Shown here: positions 33,538-42,540 of the stretch, one piece after another
Position numbering within the stretch: position 1 is the stretch's first letter
Layout: every line of letters begins with the position of its first letter
Source: Alistipes sp.
Lineage (GTDB): Bacteria > Bacteroidota > Bacteroidia > Bacteroidales > Rikenellaceae
Direction of reading: 5' to 3'
Length of the DNA stretch: 64,000 bases
Assembly (NCBI GenBank): GCA_022767745.1
Contig: JALENN010000006.1
Location: 186,001-250,000 of the forward strand
Program-made: the position numbers and the translations under genes
The notes under the pieces: model-generated
Told to the model about the DNA's origin: nothing
Database searches by the model: none
What the model saw: only the letters and a program-made list of their open reading frames with translations

Positions 33538-34902
33538 ATGTCCCACAACCTACTTCTCAGCCTCGCCCTTGCGGCCGTCGCCACGGCCGCCGCACCCCAT
33601 GCGGCGCAGGCGCAGACACAACCCGCCCCCGCGGCCGCGCCGTGGACCCTCGAGGCGTGCATCGAGCATGCCCGCGCCAACAACCTGCAGGTGCAGAGCG
33701 CGCAGATCTCAGCCGAAGCGGGCGAGATAGAGCTCGAGGCGGCCAAGGCGGCGCGCTACCCGACCCTGTCGTTCAGCTCGGGCCAGAACGTCTCGCACCA
33801 GAGCGCCATAAAGCTCATAAACGACTACGGCGAGATCGTATCCGACGGATCGTTCTCCTACGGCGGCAGCTACGGCATAGGCTCCACCACCTCGATATAC
33901 CAGGGCGGGCGCCTGCGCAACACCATCCGCCAGCAGGAGCGTCGCGCCGAGAGCAGCCGCCTTGGGGTCGAGAAGAGCATCAACGACATAACGGTGAGCA
34001 TCGTGCAGGCCTATCTGCAGATAATGTACGCCGCCGAGACCGTCGAGATCAACCGCCGCGCGGTCTCTCTGGCCGAGCAGCAGGCCGACCGCGCCCGCCG
34101 CATGATGGACGAGGGCGCCGTCGCCCGCACCGAGGTGGCGCAGATGCTCTCGCAGCTGGGGTCGGCACGCTACGACCTGACCACGGCGCAGAACAACCTG
34201 GCACAGTACAAGCTGCAGCTCAAGCAGCTGCTCGAACTGGGCCCCGAGGCGCAGTTCGAGGTCACCTTCCCCGAGATCGGCGACGACGAGGTGCTGCGCA
34301 TCATCCCCTCGGTCGAGGAGGTCTATGCCGCCGCCGTCGAGTCGATGCCCGAGACACGCCAGGCCGAGATACTGATCGAGGCCTCGGAGTATGCCGAGCG
34401 GGCGGCGCGGGCGGCCTTCTACCCGCAGGTGTCGCTCTCGGCCAACGTCTCGACGGGACACCAGTCGGGCCTGGGCACCTCGATGGGCTCGCAGCTGGGG
34501 CAGAAACTCAACGAGAGCATCGGGCTATCGCTCAGCGTGCCCATCTTCAACGGCAAGAGCGCCCGCACCTCGGTGCGGCAGGCGCGCCTGAACACGCGCC
34601 AGGCCGAGATCGACAGCCGCAATGCCCGCAAGGAGCTGCTCTCGACCATCGAGTCGCTGCACCGCGACGCCGTGGCCGCGCAGGCCAACTTCACGGCCGC
34701 CGAGCAGAAACTCGCCTATGCCGAGGAGAGCTACCGCCTGGCCGTGGCATCGTTCGAACAGGGCAAGAACAACGCCGTGGAGCTCAACACCGAGAAGAAC
34801 AACTATCTGGCGGCCCTCTCGGCACGCCTGCAGGCCAAGTACCAGTCGGTGCTGGCCGCACGCCTGCTCGCCTTCTACCGCGGCGAGCCCGTCACGCTGT
34901 AA
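33538..34902 (+). CDS. TolC family outer-membrane efflux protein
   Basis: 454 residues from ATG 33538, with a signal peptide ending AQAQ at about 26. The OEP repeat is seen twice: WTLEACIEHARANNLQVQSA at 38-57 starts the first, and the second begins near 245 after LLELGPEAQFEV. Long coiled helices rich in Ala/Glu/Gln (AESSRLGVEKSINDITVSI; AEQKLAYAEESYRLAVASF) and the closing LAFYRGEPVTL are typical. Role: trimeric channel through the outer membrane for the adaptor and ABC pump encoded next. First gene of a four-gene operon. Confidence 0.93.
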   Translation: MSHNLLLSLALAAVATAAAPHAAQAQTQPAPAAAPWTLEACIEHARANNLQVQSAQISAEAGEIELEAAKAARYPTLSFSSGQNVSHQSAIKLINDYGEIVSDGSFSYGGSYGIGSTTSIYQGGRLRNTIRQQERRAESSRLGVEKSINDITVSIVQAYLQIMYAAETVEINRRAVSLAEQQADRARRMMDEGAVARTEVAQMLSQLGSARYDLTTAQNNLAQYKLQLKQLLELGPEAQFEVTFPEIGDDEVLRIIPSVEEVYAAAVESMPETRQAEILIEASEYAERAARAAFYPQVSLSANVSTGHQSGLGTSMGSQLGQKLNESIGLSLSVPIFNGKSARTSVRQARLNTRQAEIDSRNARKELLSTIESLHRDAVAAQANFTAAEQKLAYAEESYRLAVASFEQGKNNAVELNTEKNNYLAALSARLQAKYQSVLAARLLAFYRGEPVTL

Positions 34903-34926
34903 CAACATAAAACGAACCATAGCACA

Positions 34927-35934
34927 ATGAAGAAAAGGATCATCTGGATTGCGGCGGCCCTCGCCGTCGTGATAGCGGCGGCGACACTCTTCGGCCGCGG
35001 AGGCAAGGCCCCCGCAATCGAGTACGACACGAAGGTCATGGCCGCCGACACCATAACCATGTCGGTGACGGCCACGGGTACGGTCAACCCCGTCAACAAG
35101 GTCGACGTGGGTACGCAGGTGTCGGGCATCATATCCGACATATACGTCGACTTCAACTCGGAGGTCGAGCAGGGCCAGCTCATCGCGCAGCTCGACCGCT
35201 CGACGCTCGAGGCCGAGAAGGCCGTGGCCGAGGAGTCGCTCTGCGCGGCCGAGCTCGACTACAAGCTGCAGAAACGCAACTACGAGCGCCAGCGCAACCT
35301 CTTCGAGCAGGAGCTCATCTCCGACACCGAGTTCGACGACGCCGAGACGGCCTACCTCAAGGCCGAGAGCAGCTACCGCCAGGCACGCCTCTCGCTCGAG
35401 CGCGCCGAGATAAACCTCGGCTACACGCAGATATACTCGCCCATCAGCGGCGTGGTGCTCTCGCGTGCCGTCGACGAGGGCCAGAGGGTGGAGTTCACCG
35501 TCGACACCTATGCCGACGACACCTTCCAAGGCTCGGTGCGCCAGGTGCGCCTGCAGTCGACCACCACGTCGAACGTGGTGACCTACGAGGTCGTCATCGA
35601 CGCCCCCAACCCCGACCTGAAGCTCAAGCCTGGCATGACGGCCACCACAACCATCTTCACGATGGAGCGCGGCGGTGTCTTCGTCGTCCCGGCCAAGGCG
35701 CTCCGCTTCGTCCCCACCGACGTGACGGCAGAGCAGCGCAAGGAGCTGCCCGCGCAGCACGTCTACGTCCGCGACGCCGCGGGCGCGCTCTCGCCGCGCG
35801 AGGTGACGACGGGCATATCGAACGGCGTCGAGACCGAGATCACTTCGGGACTCTCGGCGGGCGACGAGGTGGTGGTAGGCCCGGCCGCCGTGGCCGATGC
35901 CGAGAATGTGGCTTCGGTGAGCATATCATTATAA
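34927..35934 (+). CDS. MacA-like periplasmic adaptor with apparent internal deletion
   Basis: 335 residues; relatives are about 370-390. A membrane anchor (4-24) precedes the lipoyl half (VDVGTQVSGIISDIYVDFNS), a long coiled hairpin (about 90-160) and the second lipoyl half (YTQIYSPISGVVLSRAVDEG, about 161-183). In homologues about 40 residues follow here (TVAASF to VREGQ, start of the beta-barrel). This protein passes directly from VDEGQR to VEFTVDTYADD, joining two EGQ-x-V motifs. The frame is kept and the rest of the barrel and membrane-proximal domain is normal. Role: links the MacB-type pump to TolC. Activity may be impaired. Confidence 0.88.
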   Translation: MKKRIIWIAAALAVVIAAATLFGRGGKAPAIEYDTKVMAADTITMSVTATGTVNPVNKVDVGTQVSGIISDIYVDFNSEVEQGQLIAQLDRSTLEAEKAVAEESLCAAELDYKLQKRNYERQRNLFEQELISDTEFDDAETAYLKAESSYRQARLSLERAEINLGYTQIYSPISGVVLSRAVDEGQRVEFTVDTYADDTFQGSVRQVRLQSTTTSNVVTYEVVIDAPNPDLKLKPGMTATTTIFTMERGGVFVVPAKALRFVPTDVTAEQRKELPAQHVYVRDAAGALSPREVTTGISNGVETEITSGLSAGDEVVVGPAAVADAENVASVSISL

Positions 35935-35944
35935 CGCGACGGCC

Positions 35945-36709
35945 ATGACAACGAGTGACAATGCGGCTGCAGCCGCCGAGATCATCCGCATGGAGCAGAT
36001 ACGCCGCGACTTCCGCGTCGGCAGCGAGACGGTGCACGCCCTGCGCGGGGTGTCGTTCTCGATACGCGAGGGCGAGTTCGTCACCATCATGGGCACCAGC
36101 GGCTCGGGCAAATCGACGCTGCTGAACCTGCTGGGATGCCTCGACGTACCCACGGCCGGAGAGTACTACCTCGACGGCACGCCCGTGCGGCGCATGAGCG
36201 GCAACGAACGCGCCACGCTGCGCAACCGCAAGATAGGCTTCGTATTCCAGTCCTACAACCTGCTGCCGAAGACTACGGCCGTGGAGAATGTCGAGCTGCC
36301 GCTGCTCTACAACAGCGCCATAGGCCGCACGGAGCGTCGCCGTCGCGCCGAGCAGGCGCTGCGCGACGTGGGCCTGCACGACCGCATGAACCACCGCTCG
36401 AACCAGATGTCGGGAGGCCAGCAGCAGCGTGTGGCCATAGCCCGCGCGCTGGTCAATGACCCGGTTATAATCTTGGCCGACGAGGCGACGGGAAACCTCG
36501 ACACGCGCACCTCGTTCGAGATACTGACCCTCTTCCAGCGCCTCAACGCCATGGGACGCACCATAATCTTCGTGACGCACAACCCCGAGATCGCGCTCTA
36601 CTCGTCGCGTACGATCACCCTGCGCGACGGCCGCATCACCGAGGACCGCAGAAACACCGACATGGCCTCGGCGGCCGCAACCCTCGCCGCCATGCCGCCC
36701 GAGGAGTAA
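35945..36709 (+). CDS. MacB-type ABC transporter ATP-binding protein
   Basis: 254 residues. Walker A is GTSGSGKST, the Q-loop is FVFQSYNLLPK, the signature is SGGQQQRVAIARAL, Walker B is IILADEATGNLD and the switch His is in FVTHNPE: complete and presumably active. It belongs to the LolD/MacB ATPase group. It starts 10 nt after the adaptor gene and ends 19 nt before the permease, so a split MacB (separate ATPase and permease) powers the pump. Confidence 0.93.
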   Translation: MTTSDNAAAAAEIIRMEQIRRDFRVGSETVHALRGVSFSIREGEFVTIMGTSGSGKSTLLNLLGCLDVPTAGEYYLDGTPVRRMSGNERATLRNRKIGFVFQSYNLLPKTTAVENVELPLLYNSAIGRTERRRRAEQALRDVGLHDRMNHRSNQMSGGQQQRVAIARALVNDPVIILADEATGNLDTRTSFEILTLFQRLNAMGRTIIFVTHNPEIALYSSRTITLRDGRITEDRRNTDMASAAATLAAMPPEE

Positions 36710-36728
36710 CCCACACAACACCCGTACA

Positions 36729-37931
36729 ATGAACGCAGCAAACCTCATACACATAGCCCTGCGCGCGCTGTCGAGCAACAAGATGCGCTGCCTGCTGACG
36801 ATGCTGGGCATCATCATCGGCGTCTCGTCCGTAATCACGATGATGTTCCTGGGCGAGAGCCAGAAGCAGAGCATACGCAGCGAGATAAGCGGCATGGGCA
36901 CCAACCTCATAATCATACAGCCGGCATGGGAGCGCGGCGGCGTGCGCGCCTCGGCCGCCGACCTGCAGCGGCTGCGCGTGGCCGACTTCGAGGCGCTGCG
37001 CAACCAGTCGAGCTACCTGGGTGCCGTCTCGCCCGTGGTATCCACCTCGGGGCAGGCCATCATGGGGGCCAACAACACCCCCGCCTCAATCACCGGCTGC
37101 GTCGCCCAGCAGCTCGAGATCGAGAACTACACCATCGACGACGGCGCCATGTGGGGCGAGGCCGAGGTGCGCTCGGCCGCCAAGGTGTGCGTCATAGGGT
37201 CGGAGATATGCCGCAAACTCTTCCCCGACGGCTCGTCGCCCGTGGGGCAGACCATACGCTTCGGCCCGATCCCCGTCAAGGTCGTGGGCACGCTCAAGGA
37301 GAAGGGCGGCGACAACGACGAGCGCATCTTCATGCCCTACACCACCGTGCAGCGGCGCATGGCCGGCATACGCCACCTGAGCGCCATCTACGCCTCGGCC
37401 ATAACCGAGGAGGTGTCGGCGACGGCCGTCGCCGAGATCAAGGAGATCCTGCGCGAACAACATCAGATACGCGCGGGCGAGGAGGACGACTTCCAGGTGA
37501 TGTCGATGACCGAGATGCTCGAGTCGCTCAACTCGATCCTCGGCATCATGACCCTCATCCTCTCCTGCATAGCCGGCATATCGCTGGTGGTGGGCGGCAT
37601 AGGCCTCATGAATATAATGTATGTGTCGGTGACGGAGCGCACGCGCGAGATAGGCCTGCGCATGTCGATCGGCGCCAAGAGCCGCCACATACTGCTGCAG
37701 TTCCTCATCGAGTCGGTCATCATCTCCATCGCCGGCGGCATCATAGGCGTCATCCTCGGCGTGGGGCTCTCGACGCTCATCATCAAGCTGCTCGACTACC
37801 CGTTCATATTCAACGGCTTCGCCATCTTCATATCGTTCGCCGTATGTACCGTCACGGGCGTATTCTTCGGATGGTACCCCGCGCGCAAGGCCAGCCGGCT
37901 GAACCCTATCGACGCCCTGCGTTACGAGTAG
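36729..37931 (+). CDS. MacB-type ABC transporter permease
   Basis: 400 residues: membrane helix 1 at about 20-42 (LLTMLGIIIGVSSVITMMFLG), a MacB_PCD periplasmic domain (45-270) and the FtsX module with three helices (about 280-390), including GGIGLMNIMYVSVTERTREIGLRMSIGAK and ending GWYPARKASRLNPIDALRYE (both read over their family length). Role: mechanotransmission pump pushing substrates from the periplasm through TolC; macrolides, lipids or peptides are possible substrates. Last gene of the operon, closed by a terminator. Confidence 0.93.
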   Translation: MNAANLIHIALRALSSNKMRCLLTMLGIIIGVSSVITMMFLGESQKQSIRSEISGMGTNLIIIQPAWERGGVRASAADLQRLRVADFEALRNQSSYLGAVSPVVSTSGQAIMGANNTPASITGCVAQQLEIENYTIDDGAMWGEAEVRSAAKVCVIGSEICRKLFPDGSSPVGQTIRFGPIPVKVVGTLKEKGGDNDERIFMPYTTVQRRMAGIRHLSAIYASAITEEVSATAVAEIKEILREQHQIRAGEEDDFQVMSMTEMLESLNSILGIMTLILSCIAGISLVVGGIGLMNIMYVSVTERTREIGLRMSIGAKSRHILLQFLIESVIISIAGGIIGVILGVGLSTLIIKLLDYPFIFNGFAIFISFAVCTVTGVFFGWYPARKASRLNPIDALRYE

Positions 37932-37950
37932 GCGCCGCGGCACGGCACGA

Positions 37951-37983
37951 CAAAGGGGTGCGGACATTTTCCGCACCCCTTTG
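37951..37983. terminator. bidirectional terminator between convergent operons
   Basis: A 13-bp stem AAAGGGGTGCGGA / TCCGCACCCCTTT with a 5-nt loop; the stem's own A/T ends give short T runs on both strands. It lies 20 nt after the permease stop and 25 nt from the amidohydrolase stop. Confidence 0.85.
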
Positions 37984-38007
37984 CCATACAAGCCCTGCCC
38001 AAACGCG

Positions 38008-39141
38008 CTACACCAGACGCCGCGCACGGCTGTCGGGCGTGAGATGCGCGCCGCGGGAGTCGAAGGCGAGGTTCTCCAGCAGCACCACACCCGGGCGCTT
38101 GCCCACCTCTATCGATCCTATCTCGCCGTCGAGGCCCAGCGCCCGTGCGCCGTTTATCGTGGCCCACGCCACGGCCTCCTCCAAGGGCACCTCCGACAGC
38201 AGCTTCAGCTCCCCGACCATCGACAGGCTGTCGTTCGAGGCCAGCGAGTCGGTGCCGACGCACACCCGCGCGCCGTGCCTCCGCAGGAGCTCCACGGGCG
38301 GCCGCAGACCCGATATATAGGCGTTCGACTGCGGGCACACGACCCACGTCACGCCGTCGGCGAAGTGCTCCGCCACAATGCCGTACTCCTCCTCCCCGAC
38401 GCAGCAGCCGTGCACCAGCATCACGCGCCGCCCGCGCGGCACCATCGCCGTCACGCGCCGTGCCGGCGAGCCGTGGCCGAGGAAGTCGCACTGCCACCCC
38501 ATGCGGCCGTACCATGCGGCCAGCGATCCTTCGCCGCGGAAGAGCGCGGCCTCGTCGTCCGACTCCATGAAGTGTATCGAGAGGGGGTCGTTCGCACTGT
38601 CGGCAACGATATCGCCGAACGTAGAGTCCTGTATCGAATAGGTAGAGTGGGGTGTCAGCGTCGTGTCGGGATATTGCAGCAGGGGACGCGCCGCTTCGGC
38701 CGACGAATTGAGTCCGAAGACCTCGGCAAAGCTGCGGTAGCGTATCGCGCTGCGGCCCTTCGCATCGAACGACGTCGCGCCGTTGACTATGTCGGCCACG
38801 GCCTGTACGCCCTCGTGCCACATGCGGGCATCGGCCGCCTCTATCGCGCGCAGCCGCTCCTCCATCGCAAAGCCTCCGCGCACGGCGCCTATGGCGCGGG
38901 CAAAGCCCGCAAAACCCGTGCCGCGCTCTATCGCGCCGCGCAGGTACGACAGCTCGAGATGGCAGTGGGCATTGACGAAGCCGGCGCACAGCGCCCCGGC
39001 ATAGAACTCGGTCGAGGCGTCGCCGTCCAACCGCTCCCACTGCTCCACGGCAACGACACGCCCCGTGTCGTCGACCGTGACCACGGGACGCGGCACCGCG
39101 CGCCCGCCGTCCAGCAGCAGGTGTGAGGCCAGGCGCCGCAT
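38008..39141 (-). CDS. metal-dependent amidohydrolase (deaminase-type)
   Basis: 377 residues. Amidohydrolase superfamily features: HCH metal motif (GFVNAHCHLELSY, about 56-68), HFMESDDEAALF, the LVHGCC strand end, and the metal Asp in VCVGTDSLASND, followed by the beta-sandwich returning at the C-terminus (GSIEVGKRPGVVLL). This set resembles the S-adenosylhomocysteine / chlorohydrolase-like deaminase branch. The substrate is unknown. It starts 2 nt after the DUF4296 stop and ends the long minus run, so it may be translationally coupled. Confidence 0.85.
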   Translation of the reverse strand: MRRLASHLLLDGGRAVPRPVVTVDDTGRVVAVEQWERLDGDASTEFYAGALCAGFVNAHCHLELSYLRGAIERGTGFAGFARAIGAVRGGFAMEERLRAIEAADARMWHEGVQAVADIVNGATSFDAKGRSAIRYRSFAEVFGLNSSAEAARPLLQYPDTTLTPHSTYSIQDSTFGDIVADSANDPLSIHFMESDDEAALFRGEGSLAAWYGRMGWQCDFLGHGSPARRVTAMVPRGRRVMLVHGCCVGEEEYGIVAEHFADGVTWVVCPQSNAYISGLRPPVELLRRHGARVCVGTDSLASNDSLSMVGELKLLSEVPLEEAVAWATINGARALGLDGEIGSIEVGKRPGVVLLENLAFDSRGAHLTPDSRARRLV

Positions 39142-39143
39142 GG

Positions 39144-40031
39144 CTACGACTCGGGGGCCGCTCCATCCGGCCCTGCCTGCGCGCCGCCGCGCGATGCAAT
39201 GCGGTCACCCTCGATCATGCGCACCATGCTGTCGGAGAAGATACGCAGGTCGAGCTGCTCGCGGTAGAGGTCGTCGACACAATCCTCCGCAGGCGGCGTG
39301 TAGATCACCTCGATATCCTTTATCGTCATGCGCGGCACCGGCTGCGAGACCCGGCGCACGCCCGAATTGTAGAAGTCGATCACCAGCTGCGCCTTCGGTT
39401 CGCCGTCCTTCGCCACCATCGTGTGGCGCAGCGAGCGCTCGCCGCCCTTGATCAGGGCTCCGCCGAAGCCGATGCGCTCGGTCGAGTCGTCGCATATCCA
39501 GTAGACGCGGTAGCGGCGGCCCCCCACCTTATCCAGCGAATCGAGCGAGTAGGTCGCCCGCACCGAGTATTCGCCCGTACGCACGCCGTCCACGACGAAA
39601 CGCATGCGCGCCGTGTCGGCCGCCTTCGACACCCGCACCATCGTATCGTGCAGCACGGTGCGCATGGCGCGCCGCTTGGCCACGTTGTCGATGGTGTCGA
39701 GGATGGCCACCTGGCGGTTCAGTTCCGCGGCCTCGCGGTCGAAGAGCAGGATCATGTACTCGGCCACGTCGCTCAGGTGGGCGCTCTTGCGCCGCGAGAA
39801 CTCCTCAAGCGTGTACTGCACGTCGGCCGTCGTGTAGCCGTAGCGCGCAAAGATCGGTTCGTAGATATTCAGCGAATCGACATTCAGGCCCTGGTTGTCG
39901 GCATAGGCGTTGGTCAGCATGGCGTCGTGGAAGATCTCGCCCAGCGTACGGTCGGGGATCACCTTGTATCGGCGGCATCCCGCCGTCGCCAGCGCCAGCG
40001 CCACAAACAGTATGGTTACAAGTCTTTTCAT
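39144..40031 (-). CDS. DUF4296 lipoprotein
   Basis: 295 residues with a lipobox (LATAGCRRY, Cys19). The N-terminal about 100 residues are DUF4296 (GEIFHDAMLTNAYADNQGLN, then YTTADVQYTLEEFSRRKSA). The C-terminal 170 residues are a predicted beta domain without a family I recognise (RMRFVVDGVRTGEYSVRATY). Function unknown; in Bacteroidetes DUF4296 genes often sit beside a LolC/E-like permease, as here, with a 4-nt ATGA overlap. This suggests a link to lipoprotein trafficking. Confidence 0.82.
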   Translation of the reverse strand: MKRLVTILFVALALATAGCRRYKVIPDRTLGEIFHDAMLTNAYADNQGLNVDSLNIYEPIFARYGYTTADVQYTLEEFSRRKSAHLSDVAEYMILLFDREAAELNRQVAILDTIDNVAKRRAMRTVLHDTMVRVSKAADTARMRFVVDGVRTGEYSVRATYSLDSLDKVGGRRYRVYWICDDSTERIGFGGALIKGGERSLRHTMVAKDGEPKAQLVIDFYNSGVRRVSQPVPRMTIKDIEVIYTPPAEDCVDDLYREQLDLRIFSDSMVRMIEGDRIASRGGAQAGPDGAAPES

Positions 40032-41245
40032 ATCGTCGTATTCTCTTTGAGCATGGCGCCCACCGTCAGGCGCGTCACCACATGCGCCACGGCGGCATAG
40101 GCCACGGCCGTGAGCACCACATCCGCCGCGTGCAGCTCCACGGGGTAGACATCCACCATCAGCGTGGCCGTCTGCAGCCGCACCAGCCCCACCGTCTGCT
40201 GCAGCAGCGTGAGGCCCACGCCCAGCACCAGCCCCAGCACGAGGCTGACGGCCGCCAGCAGGTTACCCTCGCCCACGAAGATGGCGCGCACCATGGCGCG
40301 GCTGGCGCCCATCGTGCGCAGCGTGGCGGCATCGTCGCGCTTGTCTATCATTATCATCACAATCGTCCCCACCACCGTGAGCGACGCCACCGCCAGCACC
40401 AGCAGCGCCACGGCGAAGACGCCCCACTTCTCGAGCGCCATCAAGCGGTAGATCGAGTTGCTGCGCTCGCGCGTGAGCACCTCCATCCCCCCGCCGGCGA
40501 TCTCCTGCAGCCGCGCGGCCACCCCGTCGGCATCGGTGCCGTCGGCCACCTTCGCCACGAGGGCCGAGGCGCGGCCCGCGTAGTTGAATATGCGCTGCGC
40601 CTCGTCCATCGACACGAAGGCCACGTCGCCGTTCTCGTCGTCGATCGAGTAAAAGCCCGCCACGGGCAGCGCCCGCCGCGTATATCCGCCCACGGGCAGC
40701 AGCGACGAGATGCGCGCGCGGTTGATGGCATAGAAGGCCACCGTATCGCCCGCCGACTGGCGCGACATGCCCAGTTCCTGTGCCGTGCGGTGTCCCACGA
40801 CGGCGCTGCGGTCCTCGCCCACGGCAACAGTGAAGGTGCCGTTGTAGACCGTCTGCGCCACGGGCACCACACGCCCGTACTCCTCGCCGATGCCGCGCAG
40901 GCGCACGATCGTGCGCCGTCCCGCCGCCTCGGCCATGGCCCCCTGCTCCAGCACCGGAGCCAGCGCCTCGACCCCCGCCGCCGACCGCATCGCCGCCGTA
41001 TCCACCCGCGCCAGCTCGAACGTCGTGCCCTCAGCCGCCCGCACCGTGATGTCGGCATCGACGGCCGCATAGAGCGAGCGCACCATGCCCTCCAGCCCGT
41101 TGAAGACCGAGAGCAGGATCACCATCGCCGCCACGGGCGTGGCCATGGCGGCCACGCTCACGCCCGAGATGATGTTTATCACCGAGTGCGACTTGCGCGA
41201 GCGCAGGTAACGTCCCGCGATGAAGTATGGCAGCCAGCGCACCAT
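40028..41245 (-). CDS. LolC/LolE-like ABC transporter permease
   Basis: 405 residues. The N-terminus FIAGRYLRSRKSHSVINIIS and helix 1 (about 28-50) are typical of lipoprotein-releasing permeases. A MacB_PCD-like periplasmic domain (about 55-260) is followed by the FtsX module with three helices (about 270-395; KRDDAATLRTMGASRAMVRAIF). No ATPase gene is nearby, so the LolD-like partner must be elsewhere. Role: extraction of outer-membrane lipoproteins from the inner membrane, by homology. It follows rbfA by 10 nt. Confidence 0.88.
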   Translation of the reverse strand: MVRWLPYFIAGRYLRSRKSHSVINIISGVSVAAMATPVAAMVILLSVFNGLEGMVRSLYAAVDADITVRAAEGTTFELARVDTAAMRSAAGVEALAPVLEQGAMAEAAGRRTIVRLRGIGEEYGRVVPVAQTVYNGTFTVAVGEDRSAVVGHRTAQELGMSRQSAGDTVAFYAINRARISSLLPVGGYTRRALPVAGFYSIDDENGDVAFVSMDEAQRIFNYAGRASALVAKVADGTDADGVAARLQEIAGGGMEVLTRERSNSIYRLMALEKWGVFAVALLVLAVASLTVVGTIVMIMIDKRDDAATLRTMGASRAMVRAIFVGEGNLLAAVSLVLGLVLGVGLTLLQQTVGLVRLQTATLMVDVYPVELHAADVVLTAVAYAAVAHVVTRLTVGAMLKENTTI

Positions 41246-41255
41246 CGGCCCGCGG

Positions 41256-41603
41256 CTACTTGTTCAACAGCGAGTCGATGTTCTCGATATACTCCAGCGA
41301 GTCGTCGAGGAAGAACTGCAGCTCGGGCACCACCTTCAGCTGGTTGCGTATGCGGCGGCCCAGCTCGCGGCGCAGGAACCAGTTGTTCTGCTCGATAGCC
41401 TGCATCGTCTCCCCGGCCCGCTCGAAGGGGAAGACACTGACGTATATCTTGGCATAGGCGAAGTCGGGCGACACGCGTACCGTCGTCACCGTCACCATGC
41501 GTCCCGCAACTATCGGCGCACCCTCCTTCTGCAGGATCTCGGCCATGTCGCGCTGTATCTGACGCGCGATCTTCTGCTGTCGCGTACTCTGATTCGATTC
41601 CAT
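41256..41603 (-). CDS. rbfA: ribosome-binding factor A
   Basis: 115 residues, normal size. KH-like fold motifs: TRQQKIARQIQRDMAEILQK, VTTVRVSPDFAYAKIYVSVFP and NWFLRRELGRRIRNQLKVVPELQFFLDDSLE (each within family norms; longest quoted pieces are partial). Role: late maturation of the 16S rRNA 5' end in the 30S subunit, cytoplasm. Pairing with a LolC/E-type permease downstream is a frequent Bacteroidales arrangement. Confidence 0.95.
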   Translation of the reverse strand: MESNQSTRQQKIARQIQRDMAEILQKEGAPIVAGRMVTVTTVRVSPDFAYAKIYVSVFPFERAGETMQAIEQNNWFLRRELGRRIRNQLKVVPELQFFLDDSLEYIENIDSLLNK

Positions 41604-41665
41604 AACACCTTATGTTTTTTGTTCGTTGTTTTACTCAGTCCAATAGGCCGCGGCCCTACATTCCG

Positions 41666-42514
41666 CTAATGGTTGCGCATGGCGTCGATGTTTACCATGT
41701 CGCCCTTCTGCGAGAACTGGAAACTCTTCTTCATCTTCTCGCGGCGGCGCGGCTTGTAGGTCCACTCCGTGAAGCCCTCCTTGTTGAAGCGGTAGGCCAG
41801 CGTCACGCTGAAGGCCAGGTTGTCGATCGGCGACTTGAGGGGCGTGCGCGTAAAGGGGTTCTCGGCGCCGTCCGTGGCGTTGTCGTAGTAGCGGTTCATG
41901 TTGCGCAGGATGTCCGAGTAGCCGAAGTAGTAGCGCGCCCTGACACCCAGCTCGTAGCGGCCGAAGATGAGGGCGAAGCCGCCGCCGCCCGCAAGTCCGT
42001 ACCCGAAGCGGTTGTCGCGCTCCGAACGCATGCCGTAGTGGCCCGTGGCACCCGTATCCTCATAGGCGTAGTCGCCGCTGAAGTTGTAGGAGAAGGTCAC
42101 GGCCGCCTCGAGGTAGAGGCGCACGTGGTTGCGCGCCATGTAGACGTGGGGCTGCCACACCAGCGGCAGCATGATGGAGTTGAAGCGGCGCGTGTAGAAC
42201 GAATACTCGCGCTCCTCCTCGCCGTCCTCGTTCGTCGTGGTGGTGTAGGTGTAGCCGTAGGAGAAGCCGCGCTGCAGCAGCTCCAGATCGGCACCCACGG
42301 CACCCACGAAGCGCGGCAGCGAGTAGTATCGCCACGAGAGGCCGAAATTGTAGCGGCCGAACACCATCCGGGTCTCCTGCGCGGGGTAGAAGCGCGCCGA
42401 GGCCGTGCCGTAGCCGCCGTAGACGCCCAGCGTATGCTGCGCCCGCGCCGCACGCAGGCCCGCACCGAAGGTCATGGCCGCCGCAAGGGACAATATGTAT
42501 AAAAATCTCTTCAT
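41666..42514 (-). CDS. outer-membrane beta-barrel protein
   Basis: 282 residues with a signal peptide ending ARAQ (about 26). The remainder alternates aromatic and polar residues in about 8-10 strands (GRYNFGLSWRYYSLPRF; VRLYLEAAVTFSYNFSGDY; RYELGVRARYYFGYSD), typical of PorT/OmpA-like small barrels. The C-terminus is an odd basic, cytoplasmic-looking tail (YKPRRREKMKKSFQFSQKG) instead of a final aromatic strand. Function unknown. It follows the Ig-like lipoprotein gene by 26 nt, suggesting an envelope operon. Confidence 0.78.
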   Translation of the reverse strand: MKRFLYILSLAAAMTFGAGLRAARAQHTLGVYGGYGTASARFYPAQETRMVFGRYNFGLSWRYYSLPRFVGAVGADLELLQRGFSYGYTYTTTTNEDGEEEREYSFYTRRFNSIMLPLVWQPHVYMARNHVRLYLEAAVTFSYNFSGDYAYEDTGATGHYGMRSERDNRFGYGLAGGGGFALIFGRYELGVRARYYFGYSDILRNMNRYYDNATDGAENPFTRTPLKSPIDNLAFSVTLAYRFNKEGFTEWTYKPRRREKMKKSFQFSQKGDMVNIDAMRNH

Positions 42515-42540
42515 AATACCTGTCTGCTATGTGCCGCGCG

